This document shows positions 9,119 through 18,082 of a stretch of DNA of 36,828 bases, piece after piece. The notes beneath the pieces are model-generated. The model was not told where the DNA came from and did not search any database. It saw only the letters and a list, made by a program, of their open reading frames with translations. The stretch's first letter is position 1, and each line of letters opens with the position of its first letter. A program made the translations under genes and the position numbers. This DNA comes from Deltaproteobacteria bacterium (GTDB lineage: Bacteria; Desulfobacterota; Desulfovibrionia; Desulfovibrionales; Desulfomicrobiaceae), in contig RZZR01000010.1 of NCBI GenBank assembly GCA_009929795.1, forward strand, positions 1 to 36,828. The letters are read 5' to 3'.

Positions 9119-9448
9119 TTAGGGTCTCTTGACCGATATCTGCGGGTGGCCGGGACCGAGGATTTTGGTCAGGACGAGCCTGACGAGGAGAAAGCAGGAC
9201 AGCCAGGATAGAGCCAGGAGCCAGTGGCCTTCGATCACAGGCCAGAGAAGGGCGATGGCCAGAACCAGGCGTGCGGCCAGGCTGCCCATGAACCAGAGTC
9301 CAGCCATGGGGCGGCCGATGCCCAGGCGGATCGTCCACCACAAACCGAGAAAAAAAATCGCCCCGGCAACCAGACCCAGGCCGCCCGCCACCAAGAGGGC
9401 TGCGGGTCCGGCCTGGGCCGGATCGACGCCGATCAGATTCCAGACCAT
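9119..9448 (-). CDS. atpR: AtpR, N-ATPase-specific membrane subunit
   Basis: A 109-residue protein with three predicted membrane helices. It carries the motif FFLGLWWTIR (about 32-41), the hallmark glycine/tryptophan/arginine stretch of AtpR, a protein found only in N-ATPase operons. Its proposed role is to help assemble or stabilise the c ring or Fo part; the mechanism is not settled. I place the start at the ATG at 9448 because GGGAGG lies 6 nt before it. An ATG further upstream would lie inside atpQ and add an unrelated tail. The start is 1 nt beyond the atpQ stop. Confidence 0.88.
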   Translation of the reverse strand: MVWNLIGVDPAQAGPAALLVAGGLGLVAGAIFFLGLWWTIRLGIGRPMAGLWFMGSLAARLVLAIALLWPVIEGHWLLALSWLSCFLLVRLVLTKILGPGHPQISVKRP

Positions 9449-9449
9449 A

Positions 9450-9739
9450 TCAGTCCTCCCGACCGTGGCGCTGTATCCAGTACCAAGCGTTGGCACAGCC
9501 CAGGGCCACACCCAATACCAGGAACATGAGGGCGAAGGACCAGGGCGTGGGCCAGTGCGAGTCGATCCAGATCCCCAGGGCCAGACAGAGGACCGCCGGC
9601 ACGGCCACGGACCATCCGACCATGCCGAAGAAGCCCAGGCCGAACCAGACCCCGAGCTCTCTTTCGCGGCGGGCCTTGTCCCGTCGTCTTCCCTTTTTGT
9701 CCACGGCCTCGACCAGTTTCTTTTCGGGCGAAGTGTCCT

Positions 9740-9743
<4 letters not shown>
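9450..9743 (-). CDS. atpQ: AtpQ, AtpI-like N-ATPase membrane protein
   Basis: The 97-residue product has a basic N-terminal region (about 1-30) followed by two membrane helices, the second containing the GCANAWYWIQR ending. This matches AtpQ, a small AtpI/Mg-transporter-like protein found in the N-ATPase operon between atpC and atpR. By analogy with AtpI it may assist c-ring assembly or supply Mg2+, but that is unproven. The start overlaps the atpC stop by an ATGA, with GGAGG 8 nt upstream, so it is coupled to atpC. Confidence 0.88.
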
Positions 9744-11577
<1,834 letters not shown>

Positions 11578-12984
11578 CTATTGTCTGGTGGTCACCTTGT
11601 AGGTGACCACCGTCAGATCCTTTTCGCTGGAAGGCGGAACCGTCAAGTCAAAGACAATCCGGCTCGAGTCCTTACGGGCGTATTCGTGGGAAGATCGCTC
11701 AATGGTCCACTCCCCCGGGAGACGGTCCTCAATGGAGAGGGCCTGGGCCGCGTCCTTGCCGTTCCGGATGCTGATCTCCTTGACGTACTGAAAGACCTTG
11801 TCGGCCACCTTTTTCGATTCGAGTATCTTGGATTCGGCCTGAAGGTCAAAGGCCTTGCCCATCTTCAGCTTGATCTCGGCGTCCACCGGAGTGTGGTCGA
11901 TGCGGTCCTCGCCGATGAGCAAGGACGTGCCGTCGGCGCTATCCTGATAGGCCCGGACGATGCCTTTGGGAACCGGAATGCCCAGACCGTTGGCCTTGGA
12001 ATTCTTGAACTCCACATAGACCTCGGGGTTGGTCCACGGGGTGTTTCCGGACCAATTGTCAAGAGTGAAGAGGAGCCTTCTTTCGATGGCGATACCCGGG
12101 GCCTGAAGCAGGCTGATCTGCTTGGTCTGCCGGTTGGCGATGTCCAGCCTGCGGGGCATGCTGTAGAGATGGTACTCGAAGACCGATTCCTCGCTCATGC
12201 CCGCGGCCTCGGCATACATGGTCCGTTTCTGGGCCATGGCGACCATGTCCCGCTCCGGTCGGGCACGGTTCAGTTCTCCGGCCATGAGTTGGAGTCTGGC
12301 TCCCTTGAAGGCTTTGCCGGTTTTGTTGTCGATGGTCGCCCAGCCCGTCAGGCTCGCGGTTCGACCGTCCTTGTCCAGGGCCAGGACGTAGTCGGTTTCC
12401 CAGCGTATCTGGGAGGCCACGTAGGAAACCTGAATGTCCTGGGTTGTCGGCCCCTGGTTGGAAACCAGCCATGCCAGTGTCGGAGTGGCCCGCAGTTCAT
12501 CGGGAATGGCGTCGAAGTAGATGGAGGTGTAGGATCCAACGTAGACCTTGTCGTCCAGCATAAAGATCGGGCGGTCGTTGTTGGACACGACCCTGGCGTG
12601 GACGAAGCTTGTCTTGTCGTGATTTTCCGGATTGGGCAGGGACAGAAGAACATCCTTGCCTATGTACTTGTCCAACAGAGACTTGGCATTGATCAAATCG
12701 TACTCGTAGTTCATGTCCAGGACTGCGAATCGGTCGGGGCTGGTCAGGGACTGAATCCGGATGGACCTCGGCTCGATGGTTTCGGCCACGTCCCGGAAGT
12801 CGACACGCGATTCTCCTTTTTCCAGGGCCATAGTCCGAACCTCTGTGACGACAGCCTGGCCGTGGTTGTAGATGGTCACAGCCAGATCCTGGGCTGAGGC
12901 CACTGAGGCGACCATGGTGACCAGGGCCAGGGCCGGCACTGAATTTTTTAGCCACATCCGACCAAAGAGAGATGAAAAATTCAT
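11578..12984 (-). CDS. Secreted DUF4139-domain protein
   Basis: The 468-residue product has an N-terminal signal peptide with cleavage likely after VASA near residue 31. The rest resembles DUF4139 proteins: an N-terminal beta-rich part with YNHGQAVVTEVR, a middle part with WATIDNKTGKAFKGARLQLMAG split over the usual region, and a C-terminal half ending in TVVTYKVTTRQ. Such proteins are periplasmic or surface-associated and have no assigned biochemical role. The stop lies 6 nt before the upstream ATG of atpD, so it is very probably co-transcribed with the ATPase. Whether that has functional meaning is unknown. GGAGG lies 8 nt before its start. Confidence 0.85.
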   Translation of the reverse strand: MNFSSLFGRMWLKNSVPALALVTMVASVASAQDLAVTIYNHGQAVVTEVRTMALEKGESRVDFRDVAETIEPRSIRIQSLTSPDRFAVLDMNYEYDLINAKSLLDKYIGKDVLLSLPNPENHDKTSFVHARVVSNNDRPIFMLDDKVYVGSYTSIYFDAIPDELRATPTLAWLVSNQGPTTQDIQVSYVASQIRWETDYVLALDKDGRTASLTGWATIDNKTGKAFKGARLQLMAGELNRARPERDMVAMAQKRTMYAEAAGMSEESVFEYHLYSMPRRLDIANRQTKQISLLQAPGIAIERRLLFTLDNWSGNTPWTNPEVYVEFKNSKANGLGIPVPKGIVRAYQDSADGTSLLIGEDRIDHTPVDAEIKLKMGKAFDLQAESKILESKKVADKVFQYVKEISIRNGKDAAQALSIEDRLPGEWTIERSSHEYARKDSSRIVFDLTVPPSSEKDLTVVTYKVTTRQ

Positions 12985-13278
12985 TTTTGAAACCTCCGAA
13001 AATTTTGGTTTTCAGGGTGAATGGTCTGATCGTTGTTTTTTCTGCCGCTTCAATATTCGAAATGCTTGTTTCGCACGGTCATGTATCCACTGTGTAGCCT
13101 TCGCTCTCCCGAGGTCAAGCCCATTCGGCATGACGAAGGGTATTGCCCTGGAATTGGACCCTGGTCGGGTTTACTGATTATTTCCCTTGGGATAGGGATA
13201 AATCGTGCATGACGATCAAGGCTCAACGCCTGATGATTCCGGCAAGCATTCGAATAACCACAAGACAAGGAGACGCCG
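12985..13278. promoter_or_regulatory. Divergent intergenic region (DUF4139-atp operon / DUF169)
   Basis: This 294-nt gap separates two diverging transcription units and must carry the promoter for the DUF4139-atpDCQRBEFAG unit on the minus strand and for the DUF169 gene on the plus strand. Ribosome sites GGAGG (minus) and AAGGAG (plus) are clear. A small inverted repeat CGAAA-N6-TTTCG lies at 13058-13073. For DUF169 a TTGGAC with an ATTATT 17 nt later is a weak promoter candidate. I see no gene, riboswitch-like structure or convincing regulator site. Confidence 0.45.
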
Positions 13279-14097
13279 ATGAGATCCAAGATCGCCAAGG
13301 CCGTAGGTCTGAGCTTCAATCCCGTGGCCATCCTGTGGGCCGAGGACAAGCCCGAGCAGGCGCTGCAGTTCAAGCCGGGCCGCTGGGGGTGCGTCATGTT
13401 CATGTTTGCCAATGCGGCCAAGGGAAAGACGGTGGCCTTTGACCGGGAAACCTATGGATGCTGGGGAGGCGGAGTTGGGTTGGGGTTCGGGAACACCTAC
13501 CTCCAGTTTCCGGGAGGGGTGGATTGTTTCGCCTTTTTTCTTTCTGTGGGCAACGCCAAGTGGGATGCCGGCAAGGGCGTGGGGCAGGCTTTGGAGGTTC
13601 AGGCCGGACGGGCCTTTGCCGAGAGTTTCCTGGAAGGCGAGGCCTACAAGGCCACCCCGGAACTGGTGCATCAATTTATCGATGAATTGCCCATGACCGA
13701 GATCCCGGCCAAGTATGTGGTTTTCAAGCCCCTGTCCGAGGTCGATCAGTCCAAAGAAACGCCGCAGACCGTGGTATTTTTGGCCGATGCGGACCAGTTG
13801 TCGGCCCTGCACATCCTGGCCAACTATGGACGCGAAGGCATGGACAACGTTATCATGCCCTGGGCAGCGGGTTGCCAGACCATCGGCCTGTTGCCCTATC
13901 GCGAGGCCAAGAGAGACGTTTCCAGGGCCGTGGTCGGGCTGACGGACATTTCGGCCCGCAAGTACGTCCGTTCGCTGCTCGGCAAGGAATTCCTCACTTT
14001 CGCAATGCCCTGGGCCATGTTCCAGGAGATGGAATCCAAGGTTGCCGGGAGCTTTTTGGATGGCGAGACCTGGAAATCTTTACGGAAGGAAAGATAG
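13279..14097 (+). CDS. DUF169 family protein
   Basis: The 272-residue soluble protein has no signal peptide. It matches the DUF169 layout: an N-terminal SFNPVAILWA run, the cysteine/glycine-rich segments GRWGCVMFMFANAAKGK and YGCWGGGVGLGFG, a middle part around ADADQLSALHILANYGREG (DADQL core), and the C-terminal DISARKYV run. DUF169 genes are frequent in anaerobes; the biochemical function is not established. The conserved cysteines might bind a metal or cofactor, which is inference. AAGGAG sits 7 nt before the ATG. It is transcribed alone, divergent from the DUF4139-atp unit and convergent with the HIRAN gene. Confidence 0.88.
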   Translation: MRSKIAKAVGLSFNPVAILWAEDKPEQALQFKPGRWGCVMFMFANAAKGKTVAFDRETYGCWGGGVGLGFGNTYLQFPGGVDCFAFFLSVGNAKWDAGKGVGQALEVQAGRAFAESFLEGEAYKATPELVHQFIDELPMTEIPAKYVVFKPLSEVDQSKETPQTVVFLADADQLSALHILANYGREGMDNVIMPWAAGCQTIGLLPYREAKRDVSRAVVGLTDISARKYVRSLLGKEFLTFAMPWAMFQEMESKVAGSFLDGETWKSLRKER

Positions 14098-14138
14098 TGA
14101 AGGAAATCATCTTTGGGATTTGACAAGGCCCCCATCGT

Positions 14139-14546
14139 TCAGATGTCCTTGAGGACGATGTCCACATTCATGTCCACCCAGACGTCTTGGGCCGTCTCGT
14201 CCATCCAGGACAGGGTGGCCGAAATGATCTTGCCGGCGTCCATGAGCCGGGCGATGACCGGGTTGTCCTTTTTGGGCACGTAGCCGAGTTTCTGACCATC
14301 GGTGGTGAATATCTCGATGGCCAGTTCGTCGTGGGGATTGTCCGGCTGGCGTTTGAGGACGAGGGTCTGGTTCGGACCGAGACGTGGTCTGGCTTCATCG
14401 GCCTGGTAGTAGCCGGTGCCGGCCACGCGGGTCTTGATGAGAAAGATTTCCCGGCCAAAGGGCAGGGTGATGTCCACTCGGCCGATGGTCAAGCCCATGA
14501 GCTGGTTGGTCAAGCCGGTGACGGTGGCGGGGGTGTGGTCGGTCAT
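14139..14546 (-). CDS. Stand-alone HIRAN-domain protein
   Basis: The 135-residue protein contains a HIRAN domain at about 30-120: LPFGREIFLIKTRVAGTGYY, then LKRQPDNPHDELAIEI, then GQKLGYVPKKDNPVIARLMDAG. The N-P-x-D-x-x-A-I core and the G-Y-V-P-K turn are the family hallmarks. In eukaryotic HLTF/Rad5 the domain binds single-stranded 3' DNA ends; in bacteria it often occurs alone with no proven ligand. Here it is not fused to a helicase or nuclease. It overlaps the stop of the J-domain-like gene by an ATGA, so the two are translationally coupled. It is the last gene of its cluster; no terminator is clear beyond it. Confidence 0.82.
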   Translation of the reverse strand: MTDHTPATVTGLTNQLMGLTIGRVDITLPFGREIFLIKTRVAGTGYYQADEARPRLGPNQTLVLKRQPDNPHDELAIEIFTTDGQKLGYVPKKDNPVIARLMDAGKIISATLSWMDETAQDVWVDMNVDIVLKDI

Positions 14547-15370
14547 TGCACTGCTCCCAAAGCCGAGGCCAAAAGACTGTCGTGCATGGCCTGAAGCTCC
14601 AGGACCCGGGTCTGCACGACCGCCACGGCCTGCCGGATTTCAGCCTGCCTAGCGGCAATCCAGTCCGCATCGTTCAGCTGATCTCGCAGGCAGAAGGGCG
14701 GATGCCTTTCCATGACCCTCAGCCGTTCGGTATAGGTCAGGATCAAAGACTCCAGGCGATCCCGCTCACGGGCCAGAGCCTCCAGGGCCGAGAGTTCGGC
14801 CGACCGGTCCCGGCCTGTCTTGGCCTCCAAGGCCACGAGGATAGCTTCCAGCTCCAGAAGATCACTTCGGGCATGGGCCTCCTGCACGGCCTGCCAATGA
14901 AGATCGAAAAGGCCTTGGTCGGCCCCCATGTCCGGGTGCAGCAGGACGCAGAGGCGCTTGTAGATTTTTTTGAGCTGGAGCGTTTCGTTCACGGTCAGCT
15001 TTTCACCTTTCATGTATGCCACGCTCCAGGACAGGGTCTTTTCCTTGTCTTCCACCTCTTTCTGCCACTCGGCCTTTATTTTTTTCGTTTCGGCTTCCAA
15101 GGCCTCCAAATCCGTCGGGGTGATGGTGGATCCGGCGTTGATACGGGCCATGATACGCTCGATGCGGAACTTGAGCTCGTTGGCCGTGACCCGGCTCTTG
15201 AGAAGCCCCAGTTCCAGGACCCCAATTTCCCGCTCGTAGAGAGCCTGGAGCAGGGGACCTTCATGGTGGCGGAGAGCCGATTCCCTTTCCAAAAGATCGC
15301 TGAGACGAAGTTTCAGATCGCCGATGGAATGCAGAAGAAAGTCGGCTTGGGGATGGATGGTCACATCCAT
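14543..15370 (-). CDS. Coiled-coil protein with a J-domain-like HPD segment
   Basis: The 275-residue protein is mostly alpha-helical and highly charged. Residues about 10-115 and 180-265 look like coiled coils. In between, about 128-175, is a J-domain-like segment: LQLKKIYKRLCVLLHPDM, with His145-Pro146-Asp147 as the HPD tripeptide that in DnaJ proteins stimulates Hsp70 ATPase. It may therefore recruit DnaK to a partner, or be a degenerate J domain used as a structural hinge. No signal peptide or membrane segment is present. GAGGA lies about 7 nt before the ATG; the gene starts 3 nt after the DUF1566 gene and overlaps the HIRAN gene. The overall family is not one I recognise. Confidence 0.72.
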   Translation of the reverse strand: MDVTIHPQADFLLHSIGDLKLRLSDLLERESALRHHEGPLLQALYEREIGVLELGLLKSRVTANELKFRIERIMARINAGSTITPTDLEALEAETKKIKAEWQKEVEDKEKTLSWSVAYMKGEKLTVNETLQLKKIYKRLCVLLHPDMGADQGLFDLHWQAVQEAHARSDLLELEAILVALEAKTGRDRSAELSALEALARERDRLESLILTYTERLRVMERHPPFCLRDQLNDADWIAARQAEIRQAVAVVQTRVLELQAMHDSLLASALGAVQ

Positions 15371-15373
15371 GGC

Positions 15374-16318
15374 TTATCCTCGCTCGCCCGGTCCGGCCAC
15401 GGCCCAGGCCAGAAAATCGCTTTCGGTCTTGACGCCCACGCCAAGGGCTCCCTTGTTCAAGTACAGACACATGGCCCAGTTCGGTTCCATGCTTGAACTG
15501 GTGGACGACCAATACACCTCTCCAAGTTCGGTGAACGGATGGACCGAAGGTAGGGCGGGGGAGTGGCGGTCCGTGTCCACCAGGGACAGGAGTTCTCGGA
15601 TGTTGGGCAGACGCCAGTCGTTTCGACCGAGATGATTGGCCTGCCTGATCATTGCGACGGCCTGCAAGGCTCCGTCCCAATCGCAGGGCCCACAGAGATC
15701 GGCTTTCGGAGCCCAGGTCAGGCCGGTGGCTGGGTCAAAAACCACGTCGTTTGCAATCTTGAACCGGTTTTTGGCTTTCAGGTTCTCGGACCCGGGCCAG
15801 TTCCCACGGACCGGCCAAGCCATGCAGGGCCGGGATTTTTCTTCGAAAAATTCCCGCCCTCCAGAGAATTGGACAAACCAGGCCAGATCAGGGTTTCCGG
15901 CCCAGTCGGTGGCCGTCCAGTATTTTCCGGAAAAGACGTTCTCAAAAGGGTGGGTCGAGGGCAGGGCCGGGTTGGCCGATCCGAAATGGACGAGGGAGGC
16001 CAGTTCACGCCTAGTCGGCAAACGCCAATCGTCGTGTCCGCCCGGAGCCCGTGCATTCAGTTCGGTCATGGCCTGCCGGGTTTCTTTCCAGGACAGGGGA
16101 AAGGTGAAGGGGGCTGCGTCGCGGAGAAAGGTCAGACCAGTCAGGTGGTCGAGAACTGTAGGTCCCTGGACTGAAAAACGTTCGGTGGATGGAAGAGCGG
16201 CCCCCAATTGAAATTCTCCATCCTGGCCGCTTCCTGGGCAGAAAACCGGACGCCCGTGGGTGTCGAAACACCGGCTTTGGCCGGTGGCCGAAAGAACAGG
16301 CGTCCGGATTTTGTCCAT
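15374..16318 (-). CDS. Tandem DUF1566 (Lcl C-terminal-like) protein, apparently cytosolic
   Basis: The 314-residue protein holds two DUF1566 units. Unit 1 (about 55-165) has LTGLTFLRDA, DDWRLPTRRELASLV, YWTATDWAGN and AWPVRG. Unit 2 (about 185-312) has ATGLTWAPKA, NDWRLPNIRELLSLV, VYWSSTSS and AWAVAG. The fold is C-type-lectin-like and many members are secreted or surface proteins. This one has no signal peptide or lipobox, so it appears to be cytoplasmic, which is unusual. It starts 16 nt after the gapA stop with only a weak ribosome site, suggesting coupling to gapA, and is followed directly by the J-like and HIRAN genes. No reverse transcriptase or template repeat is nearby, so it does not look like a diversity-generating-retroelement target. 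Confidence 0.82.
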   Translation of the reverse strand: MDKIRTPVLSATGQSRCFDTHGRPVFCPGSGQDGEFQLGAALPSTERFSVQGPTVLDHLTGLTFLRDAAPFTFPLSWKETRQAMTELNARAPGGHDDWRLPTRRELASLVHFGSANPALPSTHPFENVFSGKYWTATDWAGNPDLAWFVQFSGGREFFEEKSRPCMAWPVRGNWPGSENLKAKNRFKIANDVVFDPATGLTWAPKADLCGPCDWDGALQAVAMIRQANHLGRNDWRLPNIRELLSLVDTDRHSPALPSVHPFTELGEVYWSSTSSSMEPNWAMCLYLNKGALGVGVKTESDFLAWAVAGPGERG

Positions 16319-16334
16319 TGGCAGGGGTCGCCGC

Positions 16335-17351
16335 TCAGAATCCCTTCCCGGCCATGTAATCGGCCAGATCGGCCACCCGGCAGGAATAGCCCCATTCGTT
16401 GTCGTACCAGATCAGGGCCTTGAGCAAGTTGCCGCTCTGGACCTTGGTGTAGTCGGCATCGACGATGCCTGAACGGGAATCGCCAATGTAATCGGATGAG
16501 ACCAGGGGTTCCTCCGAGTAACCGAGAATGCCTTTGAGGGGACCATCGGCCGCGGCCTTGAGGGCCGACCTGACCTCCTCGGTGGTGGCCTCCCTGGACA
16601 GGACGGCGGCGAAGTCCACCAGGGATACCGTGGGCGTGGGCACGCGTACGGAGAATCCGTCGAATTTTCCCTTCATCTCCGGGATGACCAGGGCTACGGC
16701 CTTGGCCGCGCCGGTGCTGGTTGGGATCATGTTGCACGCCGCGGCCCGGGCCCGGCGCAGATCCTTGTGGGGGAGATCGAGGATCCGCTGGTCGTTGGTG
16801 TAGGAGTGAATGGTGGTCATGACCCCTTTTTCGATGCCGAAGGCCTGATGGATGACCTTGACCACCGGGGCCAGACAATTGGTCGTACATGAGGCGTTGG
16901 ACAGGATGTTATGCCTGCCGGGATCATACTGATTTTCGTTCACACCCATGACCACCGTCAGATCCTCTTCCTTGGCCGGAGCACTGATGATGACCTTCTT
17001 GGCCCCGGCGGCAATGTGCTGGGCGGCCTTGGGTCCGGTCCGGAAAACCCCGGTGGACTCGACCACGATGTCCACGCCGTGTTTCCCCCAAGGGATGCGG
17101 GAGGGGTCCATTTCGGCATAGTTTTGAATGGTCCAGGACCCAACGATCATTTCCCGGTCCTGGATGGACACGTCTGCGGAGAAGGGCCCGTAGCTCGTGT
17201 CATGTCTGAGCAGATGCGCATTGGTGGCCACGTCGAAGAGGTCGTTCACGGCCACGACCTCCATGGTCTCCCGATGATGCTCCCAAACGGTCTTCAAGAC
17301 CTGGCGACCGATGCGGCCGAACCCGTTGATGGCGATTCTGGTTTTTGCCAT
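16335..17351 (-). CDS. gap: Glyceraldehyde-3-phosphate dehydrogenase, type I
   Basis: The 338-residue enzyme catalyses the reversible oxidation and phosphorylation of glyceraldehyde 3-phosphate to 1,3-bisphosphoglycerate in glycolysis and gluconeogenesis. The N-terminal Rossmann fold has [10 protein letters not shown], and the acidic Asp37 in VAVNDLFD favours NAD over NADP. The catalytic Cys155 lies in [12 protein letters not shown] and His182 in IHSYTNDQ. The C-terminal VAWYDNE-type motif appears as [10 protein letters not shown]. Length is typical. A GAF-domain gene ends 41 nt upstream and the DUF1566 gene starts 16 nt downstream, so it is probably part of a five-gene transcript. AAAGGA lies 9 nt before the ATG. 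Confidence 0.97.
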   Translation of the reverse strand: MAKTRIAINGFGRIGRQVLKTVWEHHRETMEVVAVNDLFDVATNAHLLRHDTSYGPFSADVSIQDREMIVGSWTIQNYAEMDPSRIPWGKHGVDIVVESTGVFRTGPKAAQHIAAGAKKVIISAPAKEEDLTVVMGVNENQYDPGRHNILSNASCTTNCLAPVVKVIHQAFGIEKGVMTTIHSYTNDQRILDLPHKDLRRARAAACNMIPTSTGAAKAVALVIPEMKGKFDGFSVRVPTPTVSLVDFAAVLSREATTEEVRSALKAAADGPLKGILGYSEEPLVSSDYIGDSRSGIVDADYTKVQSGNLLKALIWYDNEWGYSCRVADLADYMAGKGF

Positions 17352-17392
17352 GTGGTTGTCCTTTCTTGATTTGGTGAATGTCCAGGTTCGGA

Positions 17393-17959
17393 TCAGTCCT
17401 CAAAAATTTGGTACTGATACTCGTTGAGAATCTGGTAGTTGAGATTCAAGGCCTCGTGCATGCGGGCGTTGTTGATGGCGATGGCGCTCAGACTGGCCAC
17501 TGCCTGAGCGAATTCTATCTCGTCCTTAGCAAATTTGCGGGGCTTTTCGGAGTAGATCCGCAGGACACCGATGACCTTATCCCCCTCGGTCTGCAGAGGG
17601 AGCATGAGAATGGAGGTGAAACCTTCCTCTTTGGCCTTGTCTGGGTACTGAAACCCGGGATCTTCGCAGGCGTTCTCGATCTGGATGATCTCGCCGGCCA
17701 GGATCTTCCTGTCAACACCGCTCTTGTCGACCTCCACGGTTCCCTTACGCATGTAGCCATCGCTCAGTCCGTAGGACGCTCCAGGCAAAAGATGGTTTTT
17801 GTTCTTGTCCAGCAGCCTGATGTTGCAGGCCTTAGATCCGGTAGCAGTGGTCACCTGTTCGGCGATCCTCTCTAGAACTTTTTTCGGTTCGAGACTCGAG
17901 TTGATGACTCTTGCAACTTGGTACAAGGCGTTGAAGTAGGTCGTATCCTTGCTCGACAT
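17393..17959 (-). CDS. Stand-alone GAF-domain protein
   Basis: The 188-residue soluble protein is essentially one GAF domain (about 10-165): [19 protein letters not shown], then [20 protein letters not shown], then [10 protein letters not shown] and [10 protein letters not shown], ending in [16 protein letters not shown] domains bind small ligands or metal/haem centres and usually sit in signalling proteins; here no output domain is attached. One cysteine near residue 43 and another near 118 could be redox-active, which is speculative. It is the first gene of a probable operon with gap, so a role in sensing redox or metabolite state for that unit is possible. AAGGAGG lies 7 nt before the ATG and overlaps a perfect palindrome. 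Confidence 0.85.
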   Translation of the reverse strand: MSSKDTTYFNALYQVARVINSSLEPKKVLERIAEQVTTATGSKACNIRLLDKNKNHLLPGASYGLSDGYMRKGTVEVDKSGVDRKILAGEIIQIENACEDPGFQYPDKAKEEGFTSILMLPLQTEGDKVIGVLRIYSEKPRKFAKDEIEFAQAVASLSAIAINNARMHEALNLNYQILNEYQYQIFED

Positions 17960-17970
17960 GCATGAACCTC

Positions 17971-17982
17971 CTTGAATTCAAG
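17971..17982. repeat. 12-bp perfect palindrome at the GAF gene ribosome site
   Basis: The sequence CTTGAATTCAAG reads the same on both strands and its minus-strand end supplies the AAG of the AAGGAGG ribosome site of the GAF-domain gene. It could be a dimer-binding operator or chance; there is no second copy in the window that I noticed. Confidence 0.35.
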
Positions 17983-18038
17983 TGGTCGTGGCCGAATGTG
18001 GCCTTGAACAGCGGCCGAATGATCTTCGACGCTGGTCT

Positions 18039-18067
18039 TGAATATCAGGCCATCCCAAAAATGCCAA
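18039..18067 (-). promoter_or_regulatory. Possible sigma70-type promoter for GAF-gap cluster
   Basis: On the minus strand TTGGCA is followed after exactly 17 nt by TATTCA, inside the 123-nt gap between nadB and the GAF-domain gene. The -35 box is good and the -10 box mediocre. It would give a leader of roughly 70 nt before the GAF start. Confidence 0.33.
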
Positions 18068-18082
18068 GGTTCGTCGTATGCG

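Noticed and set aside
8061-9341. 426-codon minus-strand frame across atpR, atpB and atpE
   Set aside because: Same strand as the ATPase genes but another frame; Pro, Arg, Gly and His-rich low-complexity product overlapping three clear subunit genes.
13050-13421. Minus-strand frame across the DUF4139/DUF169 divergent region
   Set aside because: It covers the promoter region and the DUF169 start, lacks a ribosome site and has no domain.
15374-16318. DUF1566 protein as a target of a diversity-generating retroelement
   Set aside because: No reverse transcriptase, accessory gene or near-identical template repeat is present in the window.
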